A stretch of 64,000 nucleotides of DNA from UBA1756 sp045130235. GTDB lineage: Bacteria > Bacteroidota > Bacteroidia > Bacteroidales > WCHB1-69. Shown piece after piece: positions 23,918 through 31,442 of this stretch. The notes under the pieces are model-generated. The model saw nothing but the letters and a program-made list of their open reading frames with translations, was not told where the DNA came from and did no database searches. The stretch covers positions 10,722 through 74,721 of the forward strand of contig JBGUPJ010000029.1 in NCBI GenBank assembly GCA_045130235.1, written 5' to 3'. Each line of letters begins with the position of its first letter. Within the stretch, counting starts at the first letter, position 1. Both the position numbers and the translations under genes were made by a program.

Positions 23918-25683
23918 GCAAAATAGGTTTAAAAGTCACTAAAATCAGTAGCGGAGTACAAGAGATTCTCACCATCAATGGCGGTGAGTGGACCCGCAAG
24001 GTGGTGGACATCCGTCCCGATATAAAGGCGCTGAGTGGTAGGGCATTGGAAGAGGGACGCGATGTGCTGATGCTGTCGTTTGTTCCCAGCGGCAGCTTGC
24101 TCACGCTGTTTCATACCATATCGGGCCGCGGGGGCGACCTCGTATCAGCTTGGATTTTCATTCCCAACAACTGTGCCGTAACGGCAGATGAGGAGCTGGC
24201 CTTGCTGCAGCGGGTGAGCGCCGAACTGTCGAAGTCGCAGGTGAACGACTGGACGGAGCTGGAAACCATGTTGTCGAAAGAATATCCGCAAAAGGATGCC
24301 TTTCCTCTCTTCGAATCCCCCCAGACAGCACCTTGCGCAGCGCGTTATTTCGGCACGGGTACCGATTACCAACTGAAAGAAATGTTGGGCGAAAATATCT
24401 ATCAGAGAGAATATCAGGAGCACAAATATATCTTCCTGCTCGATCGGAGCTGTGAGATTGTGGCCGCCGACAGCTTGAAGAACTATACCAACGCCCCACT
24501 GCTCACTTGGATTCTGGTGAACCCACCGCAACTTCCCGCCGGCATTACCGCAAAGCTGGATGAGCAAGATTTCAAAACTCCTCTGCCCGCCTTTATTGGA
24601 CAGAAATCCACATTGGCATTGGAGCGCATCGGCTTCCGCTCCCTTCAATTCGCCTATACCGTTAACCGGAATCCTATTGTATTGCCCGACATGGATTGGA
24701 AAATGGAGGTGTCGGCCCGCTGCTTCCATGTGGAAGATGAGGAGCATAATGACATCACTGGCCAGTGCCAGTTCCAACTCAACGGACACCCCTTTGGCCA
24801 TTCGCCAGTGTACTTGAGCGAGGCCGATGCGATGCGTCAGTCGCAGTTGGTGATTTCCTGCTCTGGCTATGAGGATTTCAGAGGTGCTGTAACGCTGTCG
24901 GGCGCACGTTTCCCGATGCCTTTCACCTTGCGGAAAAGAAGACAGGAGGTGGTCTATTTTATCAATGGAGTGGAATGCCCCAACCTGAAGGAATGCCCGC
25001 CCCTTTACGAAGAGACCAACACCCAGAATGTGAGCCGCAAGAAATACTGCTATTGTGCACCGTCACCCAAGGCGTTGGGCAGCTGGTGGAAGATAGTGGG
25101 AATCGCTTGTATCGTGTTGGCGCTGCTGCTGGGTATGCTGGCAGGCGGTTTGGGGTATCGCTATTTTTTGGCGGATAAATTGAAAAAGGACGAGCCTAAA
25201 AAAGAGGTGAAGAAAGAAGGCAACTTGCCAGTTCCGCCAGCAGTAGGCATCCCCGCCCCTCAAACAAAAACCTATGCGTGCCTGAATAAAGACACGTGGC
25301 TGAAAGAAGAGATGGAGGCAGAGGAAGATCTGAAAGGCCTTTTTGACGATTTGAAGTCGATGAATTTTAAAAATCTTCAAGAAAAATGGGTGAAGAGTAT
25401 TGATCCGACAAAAAATCCAAAATGGTCAGTTTTTATACAACAGATAGGAGCTTTAGCGGCCAGTTATCCTGTTAAATTTGCGAGCGGTTCCTATCCTTAT
25501 TTAAAAGGTTATTGTGATAAGGTTGTGACCAAGGTTAGCTATACAGATTATTATATCGCATTGGAGAAAGATTTGAACCCTGCGGCTGTCGCAAACACAG
25601 GCAGCGCTGCAAAAACGGGCTCCACAGCTAATAAGAGCGCTTCGGGCATAAACAACGGAACAGGCGGTTCTGCGGACATGTAA
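23914..25683 (+). CDS. Hypothetical single-pass membrane protein of the Srf-like operon
   Basis: 589 aa. Its start overlaps the stop of the GTPase-like gene as ATGA, so translation is probably coupled. About 390 N-terminal residues are soluble and contain a Cys pair region (VECPNLKECP, KYCYCAP). One membrane helix lies at about 390-416 (IVGIACIVLALLLGMLAGGL), followed by a Lys/Glu- and Pro-rich linker and an outer domain of about 130 residues ending in an Ala/Thr/Asn/Gly-rich tail. With no signal peptide, the large N-terminal part should be cytosolic. No known family recognised. The coupling suggests it is the membrane partner of the P-loop protein. Confidence 0.7.
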   Translation: MSKIGLKVTKISSGVQEILTINGGEWTRKVVDIRPDIKALSGRALEEGRDVLMLSFVPSGSLLTLFHTISGRGGDLVSAWIFIPNNCAVTADEELALLQRVSAELSKSQVNDWTELETMLSKEYPQKDAFPLFESPQTAPCAARYFGTGTDYQLKEMLGENIYQREYQEHKYIFLLDRSCEIVAADSLKNYTNAPLLTWILVNPPQLPAGITAKLDEQDFKTPLPAFIGQKSTLALERIGFRSLQFAYTVNRNPIVLPDMDWKMEVSARCFHVEDEEHNDITGQCQFQLNGHPFGHSPVYLSEADAMRQSQLVISCSGYEDFRGAVTLSGARFPMPFTLRKRRQEVVYFINGVECPNLKECPPLYEETNTQNVSRKKYCYCAPSPKALGSWWKIVGIACIVLALLLGMLAGGLGYRYFLADKLKKDEPKKEVKKEGNLPVPPAVGIPAPQTKTYACLNKDTWLKEEMEAEEDLKGLFDDLKSMNFKNLQEKWVKSIDPTKNPKWSVFIQQIGALAASYPVKFASGSYPYLKGYCDKVVTKVSYTDYYIALEKDLNPAAVANTGSAAKTGSTANKSASGINNGTGGSADM

Positions 25684-25694
25684 AAACTTAGAAT

Positions 25695-26597
25695 ATGACA
25701 AAGGCCAAAAAGAATTTTATCAAAGTAAGTTTGATAGTGATTGCGGTGCTGGGAGCGGTGTCGGGCATTATATTTTGGCAGAAAAAACTCGCCGAACCGC
25801 CCCAAAGTGTCACCCATAATCAATATCTGAGCAATCTCAGAAGTGTCAACTCAAAGTTAGAGACCACCGACACCGCCACCTTGTCGCAACAATACCAGCT
25901 GCAACTGGAACGCATCCAGCTGTTGCAGGAAAAGGGATTGATTTCTTCCGATTCGGCTGATATTAGTCTTGATGCTGTTTTAACCCAGTATGTCAACAGT
26001 CTTTTCACTTGGTGTGATGGCAAGTTCGGAGAATCTGTGTGGAAGGATAGGGATTTGAAATATATGCATAAAAAGACGGGCGAGCCAGTGGTGAAAGATT
26101 ATGAAAAAATGAAAAGAGTACGCGCCGTATTGGATGGCCGTGCGGAGGTGCTGAAATTGCCCCATCAAAAAATCGAATCCTATCGCGACTGTACTGACAA
26201 TTTGGCCAAAGCGAAGAAATACAAGGGAACTGACTATGTTTCAGTGTGTTTGCGACAATGCGACCAAACCAGAAAAATTTTGGAGGGTTTAAAGGAGACC
26301 TACCACAAAAAACATAGGGCATATATCAATTCTTTACTTAATACATTAGATTATGAAAATAATCAGTATCCGCTTTCGAAAATGAAATGGTGGGGTGAAA
26401 CCTATATGGCAGTTGTGGGAAAGAAAGATGATTACTTTGATAATTGGCATGAAAATAAGTCCGAGTATAGGAGTAAATTATCCCAATATTATCGGGATGC
26501 CCAAAAAGGTTTCCAAAGTCAATTAAATAAATTGTGGTGGGACAATGACTATCAATATGATGACTATTATGTTATTTATAACAGTATTTTTAACTAG
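25695..26597 (+). CDS. Hypothetical exported, membrane-anchored protein
   Basis: 300 aa. A short basic start is followed by one hydrophobic helix (about residues 10-28, VSLIVIAVLGAVSGIIFW), then a long, mostly helical periplasmic domain with several Gln/Lys-rich stretches and an aromatic, Tyr-rich tail ending DDYYVIYNSIFN. The lack of an AxA site points to an uncleaved anchor. It lies 11 bp after the previous gene and 4 bp before the next. No family recognised. Its A+T content rises over the last third. Confidence 0.68.
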   Translation: MTKAKKNFIKVSLIVIAVLGAVSGIIFWQKKLAEPPQSVTHNQYLSNLRSVNSKLETTDTATLSQQYQLQLERIQLLQEKGLISSDSADISLDAVLTQYVNSLFTWCDGKFGESVWKDRDLKYMHKKTGEPVVKDYEKMKRVRAVLDGRAEVLKLPHQKIESYRDCTDNLAKAKKYKGTDYVSVCLRQCDQTRKILEGLKETYHKKHRAYINSLLNTLDYENNQYPLSKMKWWGETYMAVVGKKDDYFDNWHENKSEYRSKLSQYYRDAQKGFQSQLNKLWWDNDYQYDDYYVIYNSIFN

Positions 26598-26601
26598 AAA
26601 A

Positions 26602-27552
26602 ATGGGGAAAATCACATGCCGAATTGCCCTATTGTTGCTGTGTGTGATGATGGCAGGTCAGCTGCCGGCGCAACAGCATAAGCAGAAAAATGCTCGCTCT
26701 CAAACAGCGAAAACAGACACCCTTCAAACGAAAGTGCTGCAAGATAGTCTCCGTGCGGAAAATGATCGTCTCATGGGTGTGAACGACAGCCTTCAAAAGG
26801 TGGTCGAAAGTCTGAACGCCCAGCTGCAAGCTCAATCAGTAAAGCAGCAGCAAGCCACGCAGCGTATTCAGACCGAAAACGATAGTTTGAAAAAATTGGT
26901 GGAAACCCAATATCTTTTCATCTATCGTGGTGCCCGCGCTTTGCTGTATCGTCCGTATAATTCCTATTACGATGAGTATATCAATATTTTATCGATGATT
27001 CCCGATAGCTTGATCCAGGCACGCACTTACGGGATGTGGTCGGAGGTGAAAAATATGATTATGAACAGCCAGGAGGACTCTTTGTATCTTCGCGACGAGG
27101 TTTGGAAGATGATTAAGGACCTGCCGGACGAGGTTTTTCAATTTCAGGAGAAACAAATGGTAAGGAGAGTCTTGCAAAAAATACCGGATGTTCCCCAATA
27201 TAGTCCAGTACAACATGCGTTGTCCACCTTGAATGCCATCCCGATGGATAGAATAAGCGGTGATAAACAACAGAATTTCAGGGCTTTAATCAATGAGCTT
27301 TCTGCTTATAAACAGTACAATGAAGAAATCAAAACTGCCTTGACAACCATCAAGGCTCAGGCGGTAACGACTTTGGATTATGAGGTTTTGGAGAGTATCA
27401 TCAACAAAACGCAGTATCAGAAGCAGAAGGAGGTGCGAATTTATTATTTGGATAATGTGATAGATTCGGCGCGACGGCTGATTCGTGAGGCCAAGAAGGA
27501 GAACCGCCGGGTAAGCCAGACCGAATTGCAGAAATTGATAGATGGGATGTAA
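26602..27552 (+). CDS. Secreted coiled-coil protein, last gene of the Srf-like operon
   Basis: 316 aa. The start at 26602 is preferred to an upstream in-frame ATG inside the previous gene, because it gives a clean signal peptide (ITCRIALLLLCVMMAGQLPA, cleavage before QQ). Mature residues 25-105 are Gln/Asn/Lys-rich heptads, probably a coiled coil; the remaining 200 residues are helical. It should sit in the periplasm. The last 30 residues are strongly charged. No enzyme motif is seen. It is the final gene before a new promoter drives the sigma factor gene. Confidence 0.7.
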   Translation: MGKITCRIALLLLCVMMAGQLPAQQHKQKNARSQTAKTDTLQTKVLQDSLRAENDRLMGVNDSLQKVVESLNAQLQAQSVKQQQATQRIQTENDSLKKLVETQYLFIYRGARALLYRPYNSYYDEYINILSMIPDSLIQARTYGMWSEVKNMIMNSQEDSLYLRDEVWKMIKDLPDEVFQFQEKQMVRRVLQKIPDVPQYSPVQHALSTLNAIPMDRISGDKQQNFRALINELSAYKQYNEEIKTALTTIKAQAVTTLDYEVLESIINKTQYQKQKEVRIYYLDNVIDSARRLIREAKKENRRVSQTELQKLIDGM

Positions 27553-27567
27553 GATTATATTTTTTTG

Positions 27568-27575
27568 TACTTTTG
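27568..27575 (+). promoter_or_regulatory. Promoter -7 box of the ECF sigma factor gene
   Basis: TACTTTTG fits TAnnTTTG and lies 73 bases before the sigma gene ATG and 16 bases after the last Srf-like gene. No -33 match was found. Confidence 0.45.
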
Positions 27576-27647
27576 CAGCGTCAATTATGAGATTACACAG
27601 AATATAGGAAAGAAGGGTAAATCGTTTTTTATACAGATTGTCAGAAA

Positions 27648-28256
27648 ATGGGCAAAGATAAGCTACTGAATTCGTCCTTTGACAGATTTGAAAGAATGTC
27701 AAACTCTCAATTGGTAGAGTGTCTTTTTGAAAACGATGAAAAAGCAATCTTATACTTTTTTTACAAAAAATACTATAGTGTTTTTGAAAAGCAAATCTAT
27801 AGAATATTCGATTACAAGGTGGATGTGCAAGAACTTGTGGACGAATTTTTTCTATATCTTCTGAAGAATGATTGGAAACACTTGCGTACCTACGATAGCC
27901 AAAAAGGGGCATTAAATAAATGGGTATCAAGGGTTGCGTATCTTTTTTTTGTGAACTATAAAAAAACTCAGATGGATAATAATGGTAACGTCTCGATAGA
28001 TGATCATGAGAGATGGAACGATAGAATTATGCAGTATCGACAAGATTCACAATCATCTTTGAAAATGGATGTGATTAAAGCCATTAACCATTTGAAAAAT
28101 AAAGATCAACGCGAGGTCGCCCGCAGACTTTTGATAGAGGAGCATGACATTAAGGATATTGCATCAGATTACGGTTGGACAGTTGATTATGCGTATGTGG
28201 TCAAAAACCGAGCATTAAAACAATTAAGGGACTTTTTACGAGACTATAAATCATAA
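27648..28256 (+). CDS. ECF-type RNA polymerase sigma factor
   Basis: 202 aa. A region-2-like segment spans about 25-105 and contains VDVQELVDEFFLYLL (core-binding helix) and the aromatic stretch WVSRVAYLFFVNY. The sigma-4 segment at about 140-200 ends in a helix-turn-helix (DIKDIASDYGWTVDYAYVVK then RALKQLRDFL) that would read the -35 region. The length and absence of regions 1 and 3 are as in ECF sigma factors. It is 4 bp from the small gene that follows, probably its regulator. The placement right behind the Srf-like operon suggests it could control that operon, though nothing in sequence proves it. Confidence 0.8.
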   Translation: MGKDKLLNSSFDRFERMSNSQLVECLFENDEKAILYFFYKKYYSVFEKQIYRIFDYKVDVQELVDEFFLYLLKNDWKHLRTYDSQKGALNKWVSRVAYLFFVNYKKTQMDNNGNVSIDDHERWNDRIMQYRQDSQSSLKMDVIKAINHLKNKDQREVARRLLIEEHDIKDIASDYGWTVDYAYVVKNRALKQLRDFLRDYKS

Positions 28257-28260
28257 TAGA

Positions 28261-28650
28261 ATGGAATGGAATATATCTTTTGAGGATAGTGAGGAGAAAA
28301 AAAAACAGATTGAACAGTGGAAAAAACTGGTGGCAGAGTTTGAAAAGTTTAAACCAATACCTCCTATACCCAACCCACTCGATCAGATTTCTACCAAGAT
28401 TCATGAACAAAAATTGGATATTGATAGTGAATTGTTTGACAAATTCATTAATGGTAAAACTAACGATGAAGAAAATGAGTTGGTTCTGAGGCAACTATGC
28501 AAATACCCTGACTTGATGGAGGCCTTTAATATCATTGTCAGTACGGCGAAATTGGTCGGGAAAGAGCCTATCTGTCCCCCAGATCTCGAATTGGCAGAAC
28601 AACAGATTTCATCCCATCTTCAAGAGGTCTCGAAGAATCATACAAAGTAG
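28261..28650 (+). CDS. Small soluble protein paired with the sigma factor, possible anti-sigma
   Basis: 129 aa. It is acidic and helical. The middle reads LFDKFINGKTNDEENELVLR and then a HxxC-less segment LCKYPDLMEAFNIIVSTAKL. That pattern (short helix, small loop, EExxxVLxxLxxxP) is like the N-terminal ASD helix region of zinc-associated anti-sigma factors, but the zinc ligands and any membrane helix are missing. The 4-bp gap to the sigma gene supports a functional pair. It could be a cytosolic anti-sigma or a co-regulator. This is an inference from layout and pattern. Confidence 0.55.
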   Translation: MEWNISFEDSEEKKKQIEQWKKLVAEFEKFKPIPPIPNPLDQISTKIHEQKLDIDSELFDKFINGKTNDEENELVLRQLCKYPDLMEAFNIIVSTAKLVGKEPICPPDLELAEQQISSHLQEVSKNHTK

Positions 28651-28976
28651 TTTTTTCTCTTTTATAGGTTAGACTTAGTGATGTTAATTTGACAAAGTCA
28701 GAAGATTAGTCATAGCTCAAACATATTTATCCTCCTATTTCCAAAAGATAGGAGGATTTTTTTTGTCACCCCTGAAAAAATTTTTTTAGGTGCTAAATAA
28801 CTATTGTTTACTGAAAGACAAATAGTTGCGATAAAGTGTGAGATTTATTTAAAAAAATTTTTTGAATGGAGATAGATTTCCACTTCATCGGCTCTATATA
28901 TAGATAAAAGATGCCCAATAAGATGGATGGGAGGGAGAACAAAAATAAAACAATTATTAACCCAAAAACAACAAAT
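28651..28976. other. Intergenic stretch of 326 bp
   Basis: It is A+T-rich. It holds the terminator at 28729-28763 and otherwise only poly-A/poly-T tracts. No TAnnTTTG box, tRNA or convincing small gene was seen. The promoter of the transglutaminase-like gene must lie here but was not identified. Confidence 0.5.
28729..28763 (+). terminator. Rho-independent terminator of the sigma factor operon
   Basis: ATCCTCCTAT (28729-28738) pairs perfectly with ATAGGAGGAT (28748-28757) over 10 bp around a 9-base loop and is followed by a T run. It ends the rightward transcript about 80 bases after the small regulator gene. Confidence 0.92.
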
Positions 28977-29735
28977 ATGAGAGCTAAGCTTTTACAACTG
29001 ATTGCAGTTATCGCTCTTTTTATGAGCGCCATGTTCAACTTGTCGGCTCGTACAATGACCAACGACACGCAGATGCGAATGAAGGCTAAAGTGGCCGAAA
29101 TCACCCGCGACTGCCACAGCGACTATGGAAAGGCTTGGGCTATTTACAAATGGATTATCCTAAATGTGGAGTATGATGACGAAATGTGGGAGGATCATCA
29201 GGCTATTATTGAATCGATGGGGGAATTAGATCTGCCAATGGCGACCAAGCAAGCGATGATAGACAATTATCAGAAAAGGTGGAATAATATAAACCTTAAT
29301 GATGGATTGTCGGTTTTTGAGAAACGAAAAGGAATTTGCAGTAGCATTTCGCACCTGTACAAGCTGATGTGTGAGGAGGCCGGGTTAGAGTGCAAGATTG
29401 TTATAGGAGTACATGTTCACAGCTGGTTTTATGCAACTGGACATGCGTGGAATATCGTCAAGATAGATGGAAAGAAGTACTTGGTGGATGTTACTAATGG
29501 TATTGAGGACCCATGGGAATCATTTAATATCGACCCCAAAGAAAGATTGCAAGATGGTTTTCTTCCCCTCCGTTCTGAAGACCAATGCATCCCTCTTCCT
29601 CATTCATATAGTCGATGTGCATGGCATATTGTCCGAGACGTTCCAAAAGGAATAAAACACACATGTTCGCTCATCATTGTCAAGAAAATGACAAACACTA
29701 AGAAATTCTTCAGAGATATTAAATGCACTTTTTAA
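28977..29735 (+). CDS. Exported transglutaminase-like cysteine protease-fold protein
   Basis: 252 aa. The start at 28977 is preferred because it begins a signal peptide (LLQLIAVIALFMSAMFNLSA). The transglutaminase-core triad is readable: C121 in KGICSSIS, H156 in GHAWNIV and D171 in LVDVTNG. These domains cut or cross-link peptides, and in Bacteroidota many are exported and of unknown target. The C-terminal 70 residues are basic with two more Cys. It is preceded by a strong terminator, so it has its own promoter. A gap of 30 bp separates it from the next gene. Confidence 0.8.
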   Translation: MRAKLLQLIAVIALFMSAMFNLSARTMTNDTQMRMKAKVAEITRDCHSDYGKAWAIYKWIILNVEYDDEMWEDHQAIIESMGELDLPMATKQAMIDNYQKRWNNINLNDGLSVFEKRKGICSSISHLYKLMCEEAGLECKIVIGVHVHSWFYATGHAWNIVKIDGKKYLVDVTNGIEDPWESFNIDPKERLQDGFLPLRSEDQCIPLPHSYSRCAWHIVRDVPKGIKHTCSLIIVKKMTNTKKFFRDIKCTF

Positions 29736-29765
29736 TGAATAACTAAAAATTTTAAATCGAAAACT

Positions 29766-30389
29766 ATGAGAACAAATAATTGTAAAAACTGTACCAACAG
29801 ACATTTTGATCCTGAAAGAGGCATCATTTGCCAGCTTAACCCGACAGAAAGTTCCCACGTTGAGCAATGTCCGCAATACATAATGGACACTGATTTGAAA
29901 AAAGAGGAGCCAGCTCTTCCCAGCGCCGAATCATTCAGTGTGATACTAGGCATGCTGACTATCATGAGTTCAGCACTGCTTTTTGTTCCGCTTTTTCGAT
30001 TTTTGAAAACTATGCCAACCCTTGAAGAGTTGGCGTCACATCTGATTTTGCTGGTTCTTCTTGTTGTGATTCTTATCAACTTTGTTTTGAGCATAATGGC
30101 CTTCTCCGCAATATTGGGACAGAAAAGGAATGCTGTCCGCCTATTGCTTCTGGTATGTGTGCTGTCGCAAATATTGCTTTTTCTATACGTTATGAATACA
30201 CCTAACAGCACGCCATTTATCTGGTTCTCTCCTTCATTTATTTATAGTATGCACTCTTCATTTTTTGCTATTGTATTGAAAATCATCAACACCACTTCCA
30301 TTGTGGCATGGCCGACAATCATCATCCTTTACACCCTATTGTCGCCCAAGATGAGGAGATTCAGCAAAGCCATTCGTAATTCAAAGTGA
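29766..30389 (+). CDS. Four-helix membrane protein with Cys-rich N-terminus
   Basis: 207 aa. Residues 1-40 carry CKNCTNRHFDPERGIIC and a fourth Cys (EQCPQY), a C-x2-C-x12-C-x14-C spacing that could bind one zinc ion. Four hydrophobic helices follow at about 58-78, 90-112, 122-142 and 163-195. The N-terminal pattern is like small zinc ribbons at the start of Bacteroidota membrane proteins of unknown function. It lies in a short A+T-rich accessory stretch. No transport motif is visible. Confidence 0.65.
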   Translation: MRTNNCKNCTNRHFDPERGIICQLNPTESSHVEQCPQYIMDTDLKKEEPALPSAESFSVILGMLTIMSSALLFVPLFRFLKTMPTLEELASHLILLVLLVVILINFVLSIMAFSAILGQKRNAVRLLLLVCVLSQILLFLYVMNTPNSTPFIWFSPSFIYSMHSSFFAIVLKIINTTSIVAWPTIIILYTLLSPKMRRFSKAIRNSK

Positions 30390-30443
30390 AGTATACTTCC
30401 ATAATGTATTAATAATGATGTTATTTATTAAAATATTGATACT

Positions 30444-31133
30444 ATGATAATTATACTAGCAATATTTGCTTTTTTGTTGACGGTCTTTTTCGCGAAATGT
30501 TGGATAGAAAATGAATTAGACTTTGGCACTACATTTTCTTTAATTCTTGGTTATGTTGCAGTCTTTGTTTCAATAAGTATTATCCCTTCTCAGGCAAAAC
30601 TAAACGGGATAGGGATGCTCGGGGTATTCATTCTTTTTCTCATATCATCAGCGATTGTCGCCTTAATACGCTACAAATCAAGAGGAACGATTGTCGGTAG
30701 TATTGCTCTTTGTTTATGTGTTGGTTTGGTAGTAAGTATGTGTTCTGTCCTCATCGTTTTTGGCATAGGAGTGAAGGATGAAGTGGTTTATACCGCTCCC
30801 TTGGAAAAGTTGGAACCCTATCGTGACAACTGTCCTGAAATTACCTATCTGCAATTCATTGATGGTGTTTCCATTTGGCATTTAGCTAACAATCGGAAAT
30901 GCCCTTATGACACCGATTTGCCGCCTACCATTCACCGAACAGGCAAAGGGGAAAATGGGGCAAGTTATTTTGAGTGTCATGAGTTAACCCCATCTCCTTG
31001 GTTGAAGAAGATAACCGATGGTTGGCCACAGTACGAGTCCGATATCTACGTACCTTCTGATAAAATATATGAATATCGGTCTTTTGAGTATATGCAGCAG
31101 TTGCAGATGGAGGCAGCATCTTCAATGTATTGA
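30444..31133 (+). CDS. Hypothetical membrane protein
   Basis: 229 aa. Four hydrophobic helices occupy residues 1-120 (ILAIFAFLLTVFF, then TFSLILGYVAVFVSISII and two more). A soluble C-terminal domain of about 105 residues follows, with Tyr- and Pro-rich segments and the ending IYVPSDKIYEYRSFEYMQQL. A decayed relative of this ending lies directly downstream at 31211-31442. No known family recognised. The base composition is A+T-rich like its neighbours, unlike the fatty-acid cluster beyond 31.4 kb. Confidence 0.65.
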   Translation: MIIILAIFAFLLTVFFAKCWIENELDFGTTFSLILGYVAVFVSISIIPSQAKLNGIGMLGVFILFLISSAIVALIRYKSRGTIVGSIALCLCVGLVVSMCSVLIVFGIGVKDEVVYTAPLEKLEPYRDNCPEITYLQFIDGVSIWHLANNRKCPYDTDLPPTIHRTGKGENGASYFECHELTPSPWLKKITDGWPQYESDIYVPSDKIYEYRSFEYMQQLQMEAASSMY

Positions 31134-31210
31134 TTTCTAAGCAGTGTGTTATACCAATAACAATAGGATACTAATTTCAATATTGTGAAAATAAATATCG
31201 AATAAGAGCT

Positions 31211-31442
31211 ATGTGGTTAGCTATAATAATAATATTTATCATTTATATTTTTTCACCCGTTATCGTGCTGACCCATGACAATCTTAAACTAAATGGATGG
31301 GTGTTTATGGTGGCTTATATTGGGAATTTACAAATTTCGCCTATATGTTCCTGAAGATAAGATTTTCAGATATAACAGTCCAGGATATCTATCTAGCAAA
31401 TCGCAAGATGATGGAATTGACCCGATGATGTTTATGTATTAA
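31211..31442 (+). pseudogene. Decayed, frameshifted relative of the preceding membrane protein gene
   Basis: ATG at 31211 opens 47 codons beginning with a membrane helix (MWLAIIIIFIIYIFSPVIVL) and stops at TGA 31352-31354. In another frame, from about 31336 to the TAA at 31440-31442, the sequence encodes YVPEDKIFRYNSPGY and ends MMFMY. This matches the tail of the 30444-31133 product (YVPSDKIYEYRSFEY, ending SSMY). It therefore looks like a copy that lost its middle and was frameshifted. Its last 4 bases overlap the stop of the convergent MMPL gene. Confidence 0.6.

Noticed and set aside
9725..27552. Type VI or other classical secretion system
   Set aside because: No Hcp, VgrG, sheath, TssM-like or ClpV-like proteins are seen; the NTPases match SrfB/SrfC patterns instead.
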